Positions 11,243 through 21,707 of a stretch of 64,000 bases of DNA are shown here, piece by piece. Below the pieces are notes generated by a model. That model did not search any database, was not told the origin of the DNA, and saw only the letters and a list, made by a program, of their open reading frames with translations. The position numbers were made by a program, and so were the translations under genes. Position 1 is the stretch's first letter; every line of letters starts with the position of its first letter. Origin of the DNA: Pratylenchus scribneri (taxonomy: Eukaryota; Nematoda; Chromadorea; Rhabditida; Pratylenchidae); assembly GCA_030063045.1 (NCBI GenBank), contig JAQSEB010000203.1, positions 558,001 through 622,000 on the forward strand. The letters are read 5' to 3'.

Positions 11243-11665
11243 AAAGCTCTTCTTTTGGACAAAGAAAAACAACCAATAAATGTTTATGCCAGGAAGCGAA
11301 AAAAAATTATTCCTCCAATATCTCAAACGGCCGAAAATAGGCCAATAAATTTGGATGAAACAATGAAAATTGACAATGATAAAGCTAGACGTCTTCTTTT
11401 GGACAAAGAAAAACAGACAATGAGAGTTTATGTCAGGAAGCGAAAAATTACTGTGGAAAAAAGGCCGATAAATTTAAATGACAAACAACCAATGAAATAT
11501 GTTTATGCCCGGAAGTCAAAAATTACTCCGCTAATATCTCCAACAGTGGAAAATAGGCCGATAAATTTAGATGACACAATGAAAATTGACAATGATAAAG
11601 CTCTTCTTTTGGACAAAGAAAAACAACCAATGAATGTCTATGCCCGGTCAAAAATTATTTCATAG
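11243..11665 (+). pseudogene. Detached 3' coding part of copy A: tandem repeats
   Basis: This open stretch continues copy A exon 7 in frame beyond the LTR element and ends in TAG. It is built from repeats of about 40 residues whose parts are ENRPINLDDTMKIDND, KALLLDKEKQPMNVYA and RKRKI.P.IS.T. Counting the half unit before the insertion there are four, the third shortened. Each unit carries a basic RKRK cluster. Copies B and C have one such unit (ENSPINSD.TMNIENDKTRLLLAKGKRP in B), so A has expanded it. The 3' flank (GGAAACTTATTTAAATTCAGTG) resembles the end of copy C, so the original last exon was lost or replaced. After the LTR insertion this part is not translated unless the element is bypassed. 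Confidence 0.7.
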
Positions 11666-13005
11666 AAATTACAAAAGGAAACTTATTTAAATTCAGTGAA
11701 AATTTTTTAAATACCTATGAAATTATGCACAAATTTTAATATTGCAAAAAAGTTTTTTTATTTTTTCCCAATTATTATTAGTATATTCTAGAAATTTTTT
11801 CTGAAATTTTTATATGTTTTTTTATGAATATTCTTGCATAAATTCATTTTTTTATTTATAAATAGATCACTTTAAAAATTAGAATAAATAATGAACAAAG
11901 AAATTTTTGCATTAAAATAGCTATACAAAATGATAACTATTGTTCAAAATCAACAATCAAAGAAAATTTTCAATATCCTCAAACCTCAATTTATCGATTC
12001 ATTTCAACTAACTATTTCGAATTTGGCCAATTATTAGGGCCATTATTTTGTTGTTGTTGATCATTCCTAATATTTCCACCAATTTGAGAATCCATCACTG
12101 GAATACTTCTGCTAGTTATGAATTTTAATATTTTCGATTATTAAAAATGAGTTCTCATTAATGAAGGAAATCGTCCAAAAAAATCCGGCGTAAAAATGAA
12201 GGTTGATTGGTGATCATTGATCAATGCAACGGAATTCACGTGAAATCACGCCAAAATGGGAGGTGATATGCCAAGGGCCGACAGGTTCGCGCGCTCTTTG
12301 GACCCTAAGAAATCGAAGGGGATATTGGAGGCGGTGGCGGATGCCAATGCTTTTCTCTTCAAAATAAAATTTTCGGCAATCAATGATTTGAGTGAGGGCC
12401 AGAAAAGAGGGAAGAGAGGGGCATTTCCATAACATATAGATATGAGAAGCTGCAAGGAAAATCAAAGATGTGGAACCAAGGCGAACGGACAACGAAGGTT
12501 GTATCCATTGAGTAAGTAAGCCCTCCGGCATAGAAAAATTGATGAAGAGAAAGATGAATAATTCAAATGTCAGTTTACTGAAATTTTTTACAAAATCCGA
12601 GTTAATTTTCTACATTTTTTGCTTTCTCCGATTTTCGGGTATTTTTCCACAAAATACTTTTTTTAAAACTATTTTTCACCAACCATCAATTTTTCTGCCT
12701 CTTTTCCCTATTAGACGAGTGCGCGGCTGTTAGTTTGCCAACAATTGAGCATCTGCGCATCCAAGAAGCGCGCGGTTTTGGGAGGCGGCCAGAATCGATG
12801 AAAATTGGCCAGAAAAGAGAATAAATCTATCCTGGATTTCTCATTTTTTAATTTTTCATGTTCCTCTGAACAAAAATTTGTTCAGATTTCATTTCAGACC
12901 CATTCCTATCATTTTATTATTAGTAGTAAAATGAGAACAATTTCCGCCTAAATGTGATGAAAATTTCCAAATTAAATAATTACATTGATTTTATTTAGAA
13001 GGAAA
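11666..13005. other. Region between copies A and B
   Basis: AT-rich DNA (11666-12200) with no gene, then the conserved upstream block of copy B (12232-12530 and 12714-12830). Reading frames on the minus strand across 12214-12531 overlap the block and have no counterpart in copies A or C. Confidence 0.55.
12232..12830 (+). promoter_or_regulatory. Conserved upstream block of family copy B
   Basis: Matches the copy A block in order: ATTCACGTGAAATCACGCC, GGTTCGCGCGCTCTTTGGAC, GATATTGGAGGCGGTGGCGG, GATGTGGAACCAA, then the second island with GTGCGCGGCTGTTAG and GGGAGGCGGCCAGAATCGAT. The copy C block on the other strand shares GGCGGTGGCGGATGCC. The block ends about 180-770 bp before the ATG. Similarity is patchy, with conserved islands in diverged DNA, which suggests selection or a recent duplication with uneven decay. 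Confidence 0.55.
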
Positions 13006-16000
13006 ATGAATTTCATTCCCTTTTTTATTTTCAAATTGTTATTTATTCTCCAATTTTTTTTTTATCAAATTTTTGCCGAAAATGAATTCATTACTTTCCA
13101 AATTATCGCCAATGATTTGGCAGAACAGCCTCCTCCGTGGCCATTCCCAAATGGAGATGGCCGATTTCAACTGAATCTGGTAAAATACAATGAAGAAAAC
13201 AATGAATGGGAAGACATTTGCAGATTGACTGATTCAAAGGATTCGTGGGTTTTTTGAACATCAATTATTAATAATATTTAAAAATAAAATAGACATCTGA
13301 ACCTGGGAGAACACTCAAAGATATTCAAAATTTTTTGGGCTTTCCACTAGGGTAGTCCAAAGTCGGTTTTAAACCGAGGCTTATGTTCAATTTTAGTTTG
13401 GAACACTCGCCTTCTAGTCATTTGTTTATGGGAAGCACAGCAGATCGCAGCAGCGAGAAGGCTATTCAATTTTAGGTTTTCTATGCAGCAGAAAATAGCG
13501 TAAGGCAACTAAAGAAATTGTGTGTGTGTGTTCCTCCAATAATACAATCAGTGAGGGGAAAGAACATATGACATGCGTAAGAAATTTGTGGGCATATATG
13601 CAATTTGCTACAATTTATGCAAAACAAAAAACAAATTCTTATAGGCCAAATTCTCCTTTGAATTAATTTTTAATTATTATTATATATCGAAGTGCCCAAT
13701 TTTTTCTCTTACCACATTCATTATTGGATATGCGTGTTAGCCAAAATTTTTTTCGGACTTCGCTTTTTTGGTGAGGAAATCCAAAGGTTTATGAGATTTA
13801 GTTCTGGATTAGGTGTTTGCTCGCGATCTTATCAATCATATTTAATTTGAGTGCTTTATTTAAAAAACGGAAAAACGAGATCCGCATGCCAGCGTATTCG
13901 CGCGCGCGCACGTACGCATACCGGGCAAACCGCCGAAAGTTGCCGGTGAATAAATAGAAAAACACCCCGACTTTGAACTACTCTCTCTCTCCAGTAATTG
14001 TAATGCGTACATATTTTATCTGTATCTAGTACAGTCCCCTAAGGCAATTATATTTATGTGAACCCACAATAGTGAAAAAGGGATCGAATGTTCAGGAAAT
14101 CGGCGGCCTGATACAATTCGATAATTGCCTCTAATTCGTTGTTGAAAAATTGTTGTTCCCATGCGGTGAGAACAAACCAGATTCGCTGAAATCATAGAAT
14201 GTATTCTCATCAATTATTGGACATCCCCGAGTGAAGTGGGATGATGAGTGGTTTTGTTTTTTTTGTAGGCACATTTCCGACCATTTATGATTACCGAATT
14301 GAAACAATTGGGGTGGAAAGGAAAGAAAACGAAACCCAAATTGCCCTCCAATAATCCATATCCGCTTTCAAAATCCGTCCCAATCCCTTTCATCCCTTCC
14401 ACACCTCCCCCTCCCCACAACCCCCAATTTTTCCCCATTTCCAAAATAAAAATTTGTTTTTTTTCCATCCAATATTTTTTTGTTCTAAATCCCCCAAATT
14501 TTCAAAGCCTTTCCACTGTGAGGGAGGGGGTGGGGACCGCTTGCCTCGAAGCGATTTTCTGGGCTGTATTGGATCATCGGATCCGGCATCCCATTGCGCT
14601 GTTCCATCCATGCAACAATTTGGTAAAACAATGACTTGTGATGGCAGCCAATGGGAAAATGAGCGGGACGTCATTCTCTTCAGTGGCCGCTGTTGCTTCC
14701 TTCTCATCCCAGCTGTCTTCCCAATCGAAATTGTTCCACATTTCGGCAAATGTTTGGGATTGCATGAGCAAATGCCATGGAACCTAGGTGGGTGTGTGTG
14801 TGATAATGGTAACGAGAATAAAAAAACAAAAAAGCAGACACCCACACACACAGGTGCCATTATTATTACCTCAACAATATTCCCTTCTGCGGTTCGGCAC
14901 TTGATTTTGCGAGCCAATAGGGCGTTTGTGATGGCGGTCGGCCCACCGGCTCCACCTACAGGAGGTGAAGAACAAAATTGCACACAATTATATCACAAAT
15001 TTTTATTAATTTTATTTGAACAAAAACCTGCTGTTTTTTCGGTCTCTTTCTTTTCCTTCATCTTCTCAATTCCTTTGGCATTTACGCTTCCATTGCCTCC
15101 TGCTGTTGTTGGCAATGGTGCTACATTTTCTTTATTGCTGGCCATTTTCGTTGTTGTTGTTGTTTTTTTTGTGGAAAAATTATTCAAAATTATCTTTGTT
15201 GGCTAAAAAAGAGGAAAAGGCAATTAGTAGAAAAATTTATTTAATAAAATTTTATTTTTCCATTTACGATTCGTTCTCTTTTATTTTCTTTAGTTTTTTT
15301 TTCAATTCCAATCCTTTCATTCATTCATTCCAAGATCCAATATTCAATCCACCCGCGTTCCATACATTTTTCACATTTTATTTCACAACATATTTTATGA
15401 GTTTTGTTTTAAATTTTTTCCCATCATTTTTTTTTTCAATTTTCACTTTTTAAAATGTTCTTCAGTCATCACATATGCATGATTCACAAGTGCCTCGGAA
15501 CGCGGAACTGCTATTTTTATTTTTGATCTCAGATATAATTTAGGGCAACACACGCGAAATTCTTTTTTTTTAATTATTTAATTTCATTACAATTTTCATA
15601 TTACTTTTTTTTGCCTAAGAAAATTACAGCCCATAGGGCGATATGTTAGCCTTCTTCAAGATTCCTATGCTACGAACCCTAAAAAACCCTAACCCAAGAC
15701 ACTTCCAGCAGCATCAGCATAAATGAATTTTTACTCCATTCTCCATTTTAATTCCAAATAAATCACAACAGAATCATTTTTGCTTTGTCAAATGTAAAAA
15801 ATAAGATTCCTAAAATTTTCTCTTCTTCTAATATTAAAAAAAATAGCATGGAAATGATGATGATATGATAAGGAATAAAAAGATTGACTTCGTGTCAAAC
15901 TTTAAAAAATAATTTGGCCCTTCAAATTAAAAATTGTAAACAATCTTTAATCAATAACGAAAACGCAAAATTGTAAAAGAACATCAATTTTTTAAATCCA

Positions 16001-19000
16001 TTTGAAATTTCCAATTTTTATTCGCAAACAATTAATTCTTTAAATAGGCAGAACACGTTGGCTCATCTCCTCTTCATTTTTGTCGCTTTCTCCTTCTTCA
16101 ACTTTGCCTTCATCGTCATCATCACCGTCATTTGTTGCCTTCCTCTCAATTTTCTGTTGCTTCTCAATTTAATCCTCGCATTTCAATTCAACAATGTCAC
16201 AAAACTTGAAATAGTATTTTATTAAGCATATATTGGTGAATTTTTTTTCCATTTTATATATAAAGAGTTTTATTATTTGTTTCGTTTAATTTTTTAAATT
16301 CGTACATTCCAAAAATTTAATTTTAGTATTCTTCAAAAAAAAGAACAAATTCAAAACCTTGAATTCCATCCGAATAATGGATTTTCTGCTACGATTCATG
16401 CGAATCGCAACCTCGAAAAAATTGCCACTCCATTTGTTGACCACAATCAATGTCAATTCAAAAATTTAATTAAAGAAACATTGTTTCAATTTGCCATTGA
16501 AAATGCGCAAAATTTGGCCATCCTCGGCTCGCAATTCGACCGCATCGAATGGAATTGGCCGCCCTTGGCCATGAAAATGCTCCTTTTCATTGAATAATTT
16601 GTCAATGAATGATGGAATGGGGACAGAGTCTTGTACAATATTCACACCCCATTGTGGATTTTTTGTTTGGCATTTGGTGTCCATTGTTGTTGTTGTTGGG
16701 GTTCAATAAATTGTTGGAAATGGTTGTACGGATATTGATGCGGCTAAAAACATAAAAATTTGGAATTTTATTGGGAATTTTTTATATTGCTTAAATGCTT
16801 TTTTTGTTGGGATAATTCGCCCAGATAGGACAGAAATTTAAAGGTCATTAAAAATGTCAAAAAATAAAAAAAATTTCTCGAATTACATTTTTAATTAATT
16901 TTCCCAAAATTCCTTCCCATTAATTTTCATTTTAAAAAATTATTTAAACATCCCATGATATATTTTTAAATGTATTCACCTGTTGCATAAGCACATTTGC
17001 CGGTCCCTTTTCCTGTTCTAGTGGTACATGTTTTTGAAAATCACTTTCGGTTTAGACCGGTTTTCGAAACTCGGTTTTTAAAATTTTTCGTTTTTGGCTA
17101 TTTTTCGAAATTCGGTTCGGTTTTTTGGCTAAAAATCGCCTCAATTCACTTTCAGTTCAGCTAACCTATTGAACTACCCTACATTCCACTTTGGAAATCA
17201 GTCTCAAATAATTACCTTAAAAAGTGGGAATGAATACGATTTTTCACATCCCTATCCGCCCATATCCGTGGGGTTCATATCCGTATCCGATCCGTATCCA
17301 TCTCAAATTTTTTCATATCCATATCCATCCGTATTTGTATCCATGGGATTAATATCCGTAACCAATCCGTATGTGCGGATACCCGCGTCCCACCCCAGAT
17401 TCATATAATTAACCTTAATAAAAAATGAAATATACTTTACTTAAAATTTTTTAATTAAATAGTTTCTACATAAAACGGATGCCGCCAATGCAATTCCAAT
17501 ATAGTGTCATCATTATGGCTGATGGACGAAAAGTAATTTTTTAATAATATTATTTTAATTTTATTTTACAATTTTAATAACAATATTATATGAATTTTGC
17601 TTTTTAGACAAAATATAAACAATTTGAAATTACCGAAATGACATCGCCAATATATTCCATTATTCTCAAAGATGCGCCATTACCGGAGGGAATTAAAGCC
17701 CAAAAATACAAAATTGATTCCCAAATTTATAACAAAAAACTTGAATTTTCCGCAAATATTTATGATGGAACAGAGTTGGTAAGAATTTAATTTCTTATTT
17801 TCAAATTGTACTTTATTTTTTTATTAAGCAGATTTCCATAAATAAAATATTATTTCTAAATACTTATTATACGAAAATTGAAAAATTAATTTCAAGTTTA
17901 ATGGTTGTCTAAGATAGAAAATGCAAAATTGAGGTGCATTTTCCCCAAAATTTTTTTAAATAAATTATAAAATTTTGCTCTTCAAGGATACACTTCCGAT
18001 TATCGAATATTTGACTCCGGATCAATTGGACCTGATAAAGCAAAAAATACCTGAAAGTATGTAAATTATTGTTAAAATTTTCTATTCAAAATTGTTAATA
18101 AAATTATCATTTTTTAAAAATTAAAAAAATTTATTTTCTCAACTTTGAGAATTAACATTAATAATAATATAATAGATTCTAAAGAGCCAAACCAGTGGGA
18201 TACTTATTAGAATAGCCAAAATATTTGAAAATTCAAAATTTCTTTTTTGTATTCTAGCACTTCATTCTTCGGTCTTTGATAAATTAAATGAGAAGAATTC
18301 ATTTATGTTTCCACAAATTAAAATATGGCGTCAAGAAAACCAATACAACATTGATATAGGCGAAGGGGAAAGCATTCAACGAATAGAAAAAAGACAGCCA
18401 ATTTCATTGCCAATTGCGCATGTTCCGCCTGTGCCAATGCCAACATTGCCATTGAAAAATTTTGCACTAGCAAAAATTAGAAATCCTGCAGCAAAAAAGG
18501 GTTAGCTAAATAATATCAAATATATTTTCTTAGAGTTGGGTGAAAAAAATTAAAAGAAAAATGATAAAAAAATTAAAAACGAAACGTAAATAGAAAAATT
18601 TTAAAAATAATATTTAAAAAAATTACAAAATTTTTAAGGTAATTTTAGCTAAAATAATCTCAAAAATAATTACAGGAATCGATTGATATTTTTGCAAATT
18701 AATAAATTTATCATAAATTTTAATAGAAAGAAAAATTGTCATATTTATTCTATGGTCTCAAAAATATAAAAATTAAAAAAAGAATTTTACAGGTAAAAAA
18801 ACGATACGGAATTCATTGCCATCTTCACCTTTAAAACCCAAAAAATTAGAAAAATCGTCGGAGCCAAAGCCAATCGATTTGGATTTTTTGGTCACACCGC
18901 CAATGTCACCGAAAAATAGTGGGGTAGAAAATATGACAATGACAAATTTGGACATTCCACTGAATACAATCAATTTGGATAACCCACCAACGCCGCCAAT

Positions 19001-20061
19001 ATCGGAAAATAGTCCGATAAATTCGGATATTACAATGAATATTGAAAATGATAAAACAAGACTTCTTCTTTTGGCAAAAGGAAAAAGGCCACTGGAAAAT
19101 GGTGATGCCGGTACATCGAATATTAGAATAAATGGAAGAAATTTAAAATTTGTGGAATTGAATAAAATTATTACGGCACCAAAAAGGAAACGAGCCGAAA
19201 TTTATGAGAATGGAAATTCGATGCCATTGAATAATTTTGATGGGGAAAATCTGAAATGGGGAAAACAACAAAAAAGAGGCTCAAATTGGGAAAAAATAAG
19301 AAATAAGCTTGGAAATTTGGAAATTGATGGTGGAAATGGTAAGTCTCATCATCAAAAATCTGAAAAAATCCTTTATGTGGAAAATGAGCCGAAATCGCCA
19401 ATGAATATTGATGAAGAAGAGGAGGAGGGAATTGGGCATAAATCGGGAATGAAAAAATTTGTAAAATCCCTCCTTCGGACTCATCAAGTCGAAATGAAAA
19501 ATAATATAAAAGATGGTGGAATTTTCAATTCGAAAGGTAAATAAATTAAAAAATAATTTTAAATTTTAATTTTTATGAAGGAATAAAAATTATATTTGAA
19601 TAGATATACATAAAAGTCAGTGAATAAAATTTTTTAGAAAGAGACTAACATTTTTGCGTAAAATTTGGCAGGCATGAAAAGTTTACTAATTTTATGTCAA
19701 AAAAATGTTATAAAAATTTTTCATTTTTTTTTGTATTTTTGGATATTAAACATTAATATACCCTTATTGTGAATATTTGGGTCATCTTGGTAAGGCAATC
19801 CCAAAATATATGCCAAATTTGTTGAATGTGATCTATCCTTCGTAAATATTGGTTTACCAAGATTGGCATAGATATTGAAAAATTGTGGCTAAATAGATTT
19901 TTAACATTCATAATGCTTTTTTTGAATTAAAATCAAATTATTTTTTGTATGAATTTCTTTTTCTAATTTTTATAGTGCATCACTATTACAATGGATTGAA
20001 CATTTCAGGCTTTGATGATGATCTCATCTATTTTCATGATGATAAAAAGAGTAAACTATGA
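13006..20061 (+). CDS. Secreted NLS-bearing family protein, copy B (intact)
   Basis: The best-preserved copy. Exons: 13006-13244, 17463-17532, 17608-17778, 17987-18056, 18258-18500, 18793-19536 and 19976-20061; 540 residues with every junction in phase. ATG follows TTTAG-AAGGAAA. Residues 1-24 are a signal peptide (MNFIPFFIFKLLFILQFFFY). Then come PFPNGDGRFQLNL, MADGRK, a charged middle, DLIKQKIPE, FPQIKIWRQENQYNID, a Pro-rich linker, SLPSSPLKPKK, VTPPMSPKN, LLAKGKRP, ITAPKRKRAEIYENG (basic cluster near residue 391), KWGKQQKRGSNWEK, an acidic run and FVKSLLRTHQVEMK. The last exon reads VHHYYNGLNISGFDDDLIYF. Exon 2 is 63 bp shorter than in A and C, losing 21 residues in frame around SSWIKEMV. 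Intron 1 (4.2 kb) contains an Skp1-related gene on the other strand. A secreted, nucleus-targeted product is inference from signal peptide plus basic cluster. Confidence 0.75.
13352..13985. repeat. Repeat with inverted AGTC(C/T)AAAGTCGG ends in intron 1 of copy B
   Basis: GGGTAGTCCAAAGTCGG at the left and CCGACTTTGAACTACTC at the right form inverted ends about 630 bp apart. The ends resemble those of the TCGGTTT repeats at 2879-3018 and 17040-17180. The interior has a GCGCGCGCACG run and short GT tracts but no gene. No target duplication was recognised. Confidence 0.5.
14054..15145 (-). CDS. skr: Skp1-related protein (skr family), nested in intron 1 of copy B
   Basis: Skp1 proteins bridge F-box substrate receptors to Cul1 in SCF ubiquitin ligases. 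Exons on the minus strand: 15145-15028, 14955-14870, 14783-14517 and 14185-14054 (200 residues). A ~50-residue Lys/Thr-rich N-terminal extension precedes IKCRTAEGNIVEV, LLMQSQTFAEM, DVPLIFPLAAITSHCFTKLL and, in the last exon, AWEQQFFNNELEAIIELYQA plus ADFLNIRSLFHYC. These align with the Skp1 segments IKLQSSDGEIFEV, IPLPNVNAAILKKVI, WDQEFL...LFELI and AANYLDIKGLLDVTC. The model ends at HYCGFT-stop. The C-terminal helices (normally GKTPEEIR...WCEEK), which contact the F-box, are not found. The donor of exon 3 is the least certain. It may be a truncated paralogue or have a missed exon. Confidence 0.7.
15146..16465. other. AT-rich interior of copy B intron 1
   Basis: T-rich tracts, simple sequence and no supported gene. 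A short acidic frame on the minus strand (about 16175-16045, ending GDDDDEGKVEEGESDKNEEE) is open but has no good acceptor or homologue. Confidence 0.5.
16466..16740 (-). CDS. Unassigned exon, possibly a second Skp1-related fragment
   Basis: An open stretch after an acceptor (TTTTTAG) reads PTTTTMDTKCQTKNPQWGVN, then a charged middle and ends DAVELRAEDGQILRIFNGKL followed by KQCFFN and stop. VELRAEDGQILRIFNGKLKQC aligns loosely with the first strand and helix of Skp1 (compare IKCRTAEGNIVEV...LLMQS in the neighbouring gene), but this is weak. Codon choice looks natural for the window. The opposite strand is also open over most of the interval, so strand is not certain. If real it is an orphan 5' part of a skr duplicate. 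Confidence 0.3.
17040..17402. repeat. TCGGTTT-type and ATATCC-type repeats
   Basis: At 17040-17180 there is degenerate sequence rich in CGGTTT and TTCGAAA ending in TTGAACTACCCTAC, related to the repeats at 2879 and 13352. At 17230-17402 is an irregular array of CATATCC/CCGTATCC words. Neither has coding potential; open frames through the ATATCC array are by-products of the repeat. Confidence 0.55.
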
Positions 20062-20842
20062 TGATGTAATTGGTAAAAATGGCAAGAAGAAATTTATTTG
20101 AAATTGGATTAACTTTTATGAAATATTGCATAAATTTTAAAATATTTTGAAATTTTTTATCTTTTCCGAATCAATGTCCGTATATTCTACATATATGAAT
20201 TTTTTTTGAATCTAATTTCATATGACTTGCACTATATTTTATGACTATGTTTAAATAAATTCATTTTTTTTTTATTTTTCGATACTTCATTTTGAAAAAA
20301 GTATGAACAAGGAATAAAGAAGCTATGCATGAAAATAACTATGATCTATTTAATTTATTGACTTCTGACAAGTTTAAAAACCGACTCTTTCATAATCTAT
20401 TAATAAATACTATGTATGAATAATTCAAAATTTATTAGTAATAACTTTTTTAACCTCACTCAGGTATATTAGTGAAGGTGGAAAGTTCATAATATTTTAA
20501 ATAAAATTTTTATTCCACCATTTACATTTTTGCAGCAGAATAATACTATTGATTTATTATTGTCTAGTAGGTATTTTGAGAAACTGCAATCAGTGATCAC
20601 AATTCAAATAAAAGTGTTCGATCAACATATGACAAAATGGCTGGGGAAGAGTACGATCAGTGAACATTTATATTTGGAACATAGAAAACAATGCAAAAAT
20701 GCACATATATATTTGTTATTGGTACAGACTATTCCAATGGTACTTTGATCTATTCTATTAGACTAATATAAAAGAGGAGTAGATTTCAAATTTTTTTCAT
20801 TACTTCAAACAAATTTATAAATATTATTCCATATAATTAAAA
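20062..20842 (+). promoter_or_regulatory. Intergenic region with TATA box before the small secreted gene
   Basis: AT-rich and without a convincing gene. A short frame at 20530-20748 lacks homologues and codon support. TATAAAAG at 20766-20773, 70-77 bp before the next start codon, is a plausible TATA box. Confidence 0.45.
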
Positions 20843-21112
20843 ATGCAAAAATCCGCCCAAAAACTTCTTTGCTTGACCATTTTCACAGTATTCGTCATTT
20901 TTTGTTCCCTACAAATGATTGAAGGTGGAGGTGTTTGCCCAGTTTGTGAAGAGGAAATATGCAAGTGCCAACCTTCTCGTAAATTGACCAACAAATTCCA
21001 AATACATAAAATTGCATTTTTAGCTCGTCGAAATGCCCAAATTGATGGCCACAATACTCATCATAAAACACACAACCATCGAATGCGTCGGTCCATTTTA
21101 CCAGAGGATTAA
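20843..21112 (+). CDS. Small secreted protein, 89 residues
   Basis: Single-exon frame with a clear signal peptide (LLCLTIFTVFVIFCSLQMIEG, residues 8-28) followed by GGGVCPVCEEEICKC. The mature part is short, basic and His-rich (NTHHKTHNHRMRR), with two dibasic sites (ARR, MRR) that could be cleaved by a prohormone convertase. There are four cysteines in a CPVC...CKC cluster. It lies between the 3' ends of copies B and C, with a TATA box upstream. I do not recognise a family. A secreted peptide or small effector is possible, as is a neuropeptide-like precursor. Confidence 0.6.
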   Translation: MQKSAQKLLCLTIFTVFVIFCSLQMIEGGGVCPVCEEEICKCQPSRKLTNKFQIHKIAFLARRNAQIDGHNTHHKTHNHRMRRSILPED

Positions 21113-21707
21113 ACATTAAACTCGAATTTGATGAATTGGAAATGTTAAGAAGAAAAAACGGATGAATTTTTAAACAAATCTTTCGGGAATATTAGTTTTA
21201 GAAAATCCCATGAAATGTTGATTGGATAAAATTTTATTGTTGATGACTAATTTTTTTCTAATATGGGGGAAAAAGGTTATTGGTCGAAATCTTGGTTCAA
21301 AATTAAAAAAGCTTTTTATTATTTTATTAATTTTTTTAATTAAATCGTGTAACGACATTTGAGGACGACATTGCTGATGCTAAAATTGTCGATTTTTTTT
21401 GATAAAAAACAAGAATTAATTGTAAAAATAGTATCCGGAAATTTAGAAATGAATCTTTTAACATTTTTGTCTAAAAATTGATCATAAATGCCAAAATTAT
21501 TTTTTATATCTGTCGAAAATCTCAAAAATATGTCAAAAAACTTTTTCTCACAAGCAAAATTTCACCAAACGGATTTCATTTTCGGGCTTTTCTTGGCCTA
21601 TACAATAACATAAAAATCCGGTCCCTAGTCATAGAATATACAAGTTATAAAAATAAACTTTCACAGTTTTTTTTATAAATATATTTACATTAATTCATCA
21701 CTCAATT
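21113..21707. other. Intergenic region with a solo hAT-end fragment
   Basis: AT-rich sequence downstream of both the small secreted gene and copy C. AAAAATCCGGTCCCTAGT near 21611 matches the right inverted end of the element at 41575-42249, but no matching left end was found, so this is a remnant or chance match. Confidence 0.4.

Noticed and set aside
12214..12531. 105-residue minus-strand frame upstream of copy B
   Set aside because: Overlaps the conserved upstream block; the frame is not kept in A or C.
15690..15720. CCCTAA-like words resembling telomeric repeats
   Set aside because: Only two or three irregular copies; also irregular at 4380-4600; no array.
16045..16175. Acidic minus-strand frame (GDDDDEGKVEEGESDKNEEE)
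   Set aside because: An in-frame stop just upstream, no good acceptor and no homologue; low-complexity coding by chance is possible.
16330..16590. Plus-strand open frame opposite the unassigned exon (ILQKKEQIQNLEFHPNNGFS...)
   Set aside because: Overlaps the minus-strand candidate; no family recognised and no splice partners, so only one strand was listed, at low confidence.
17169..17408. Frame through the ATATCC words (YPYPSVFVS...)
   Set aside because: By-product of an irregular simple repeat.
20530..20748. 72-residue plus-strand frame
   Set aside because: No homologue, no paralogous equivalent near copy C, and AT-rich composition like intergenic DNA.
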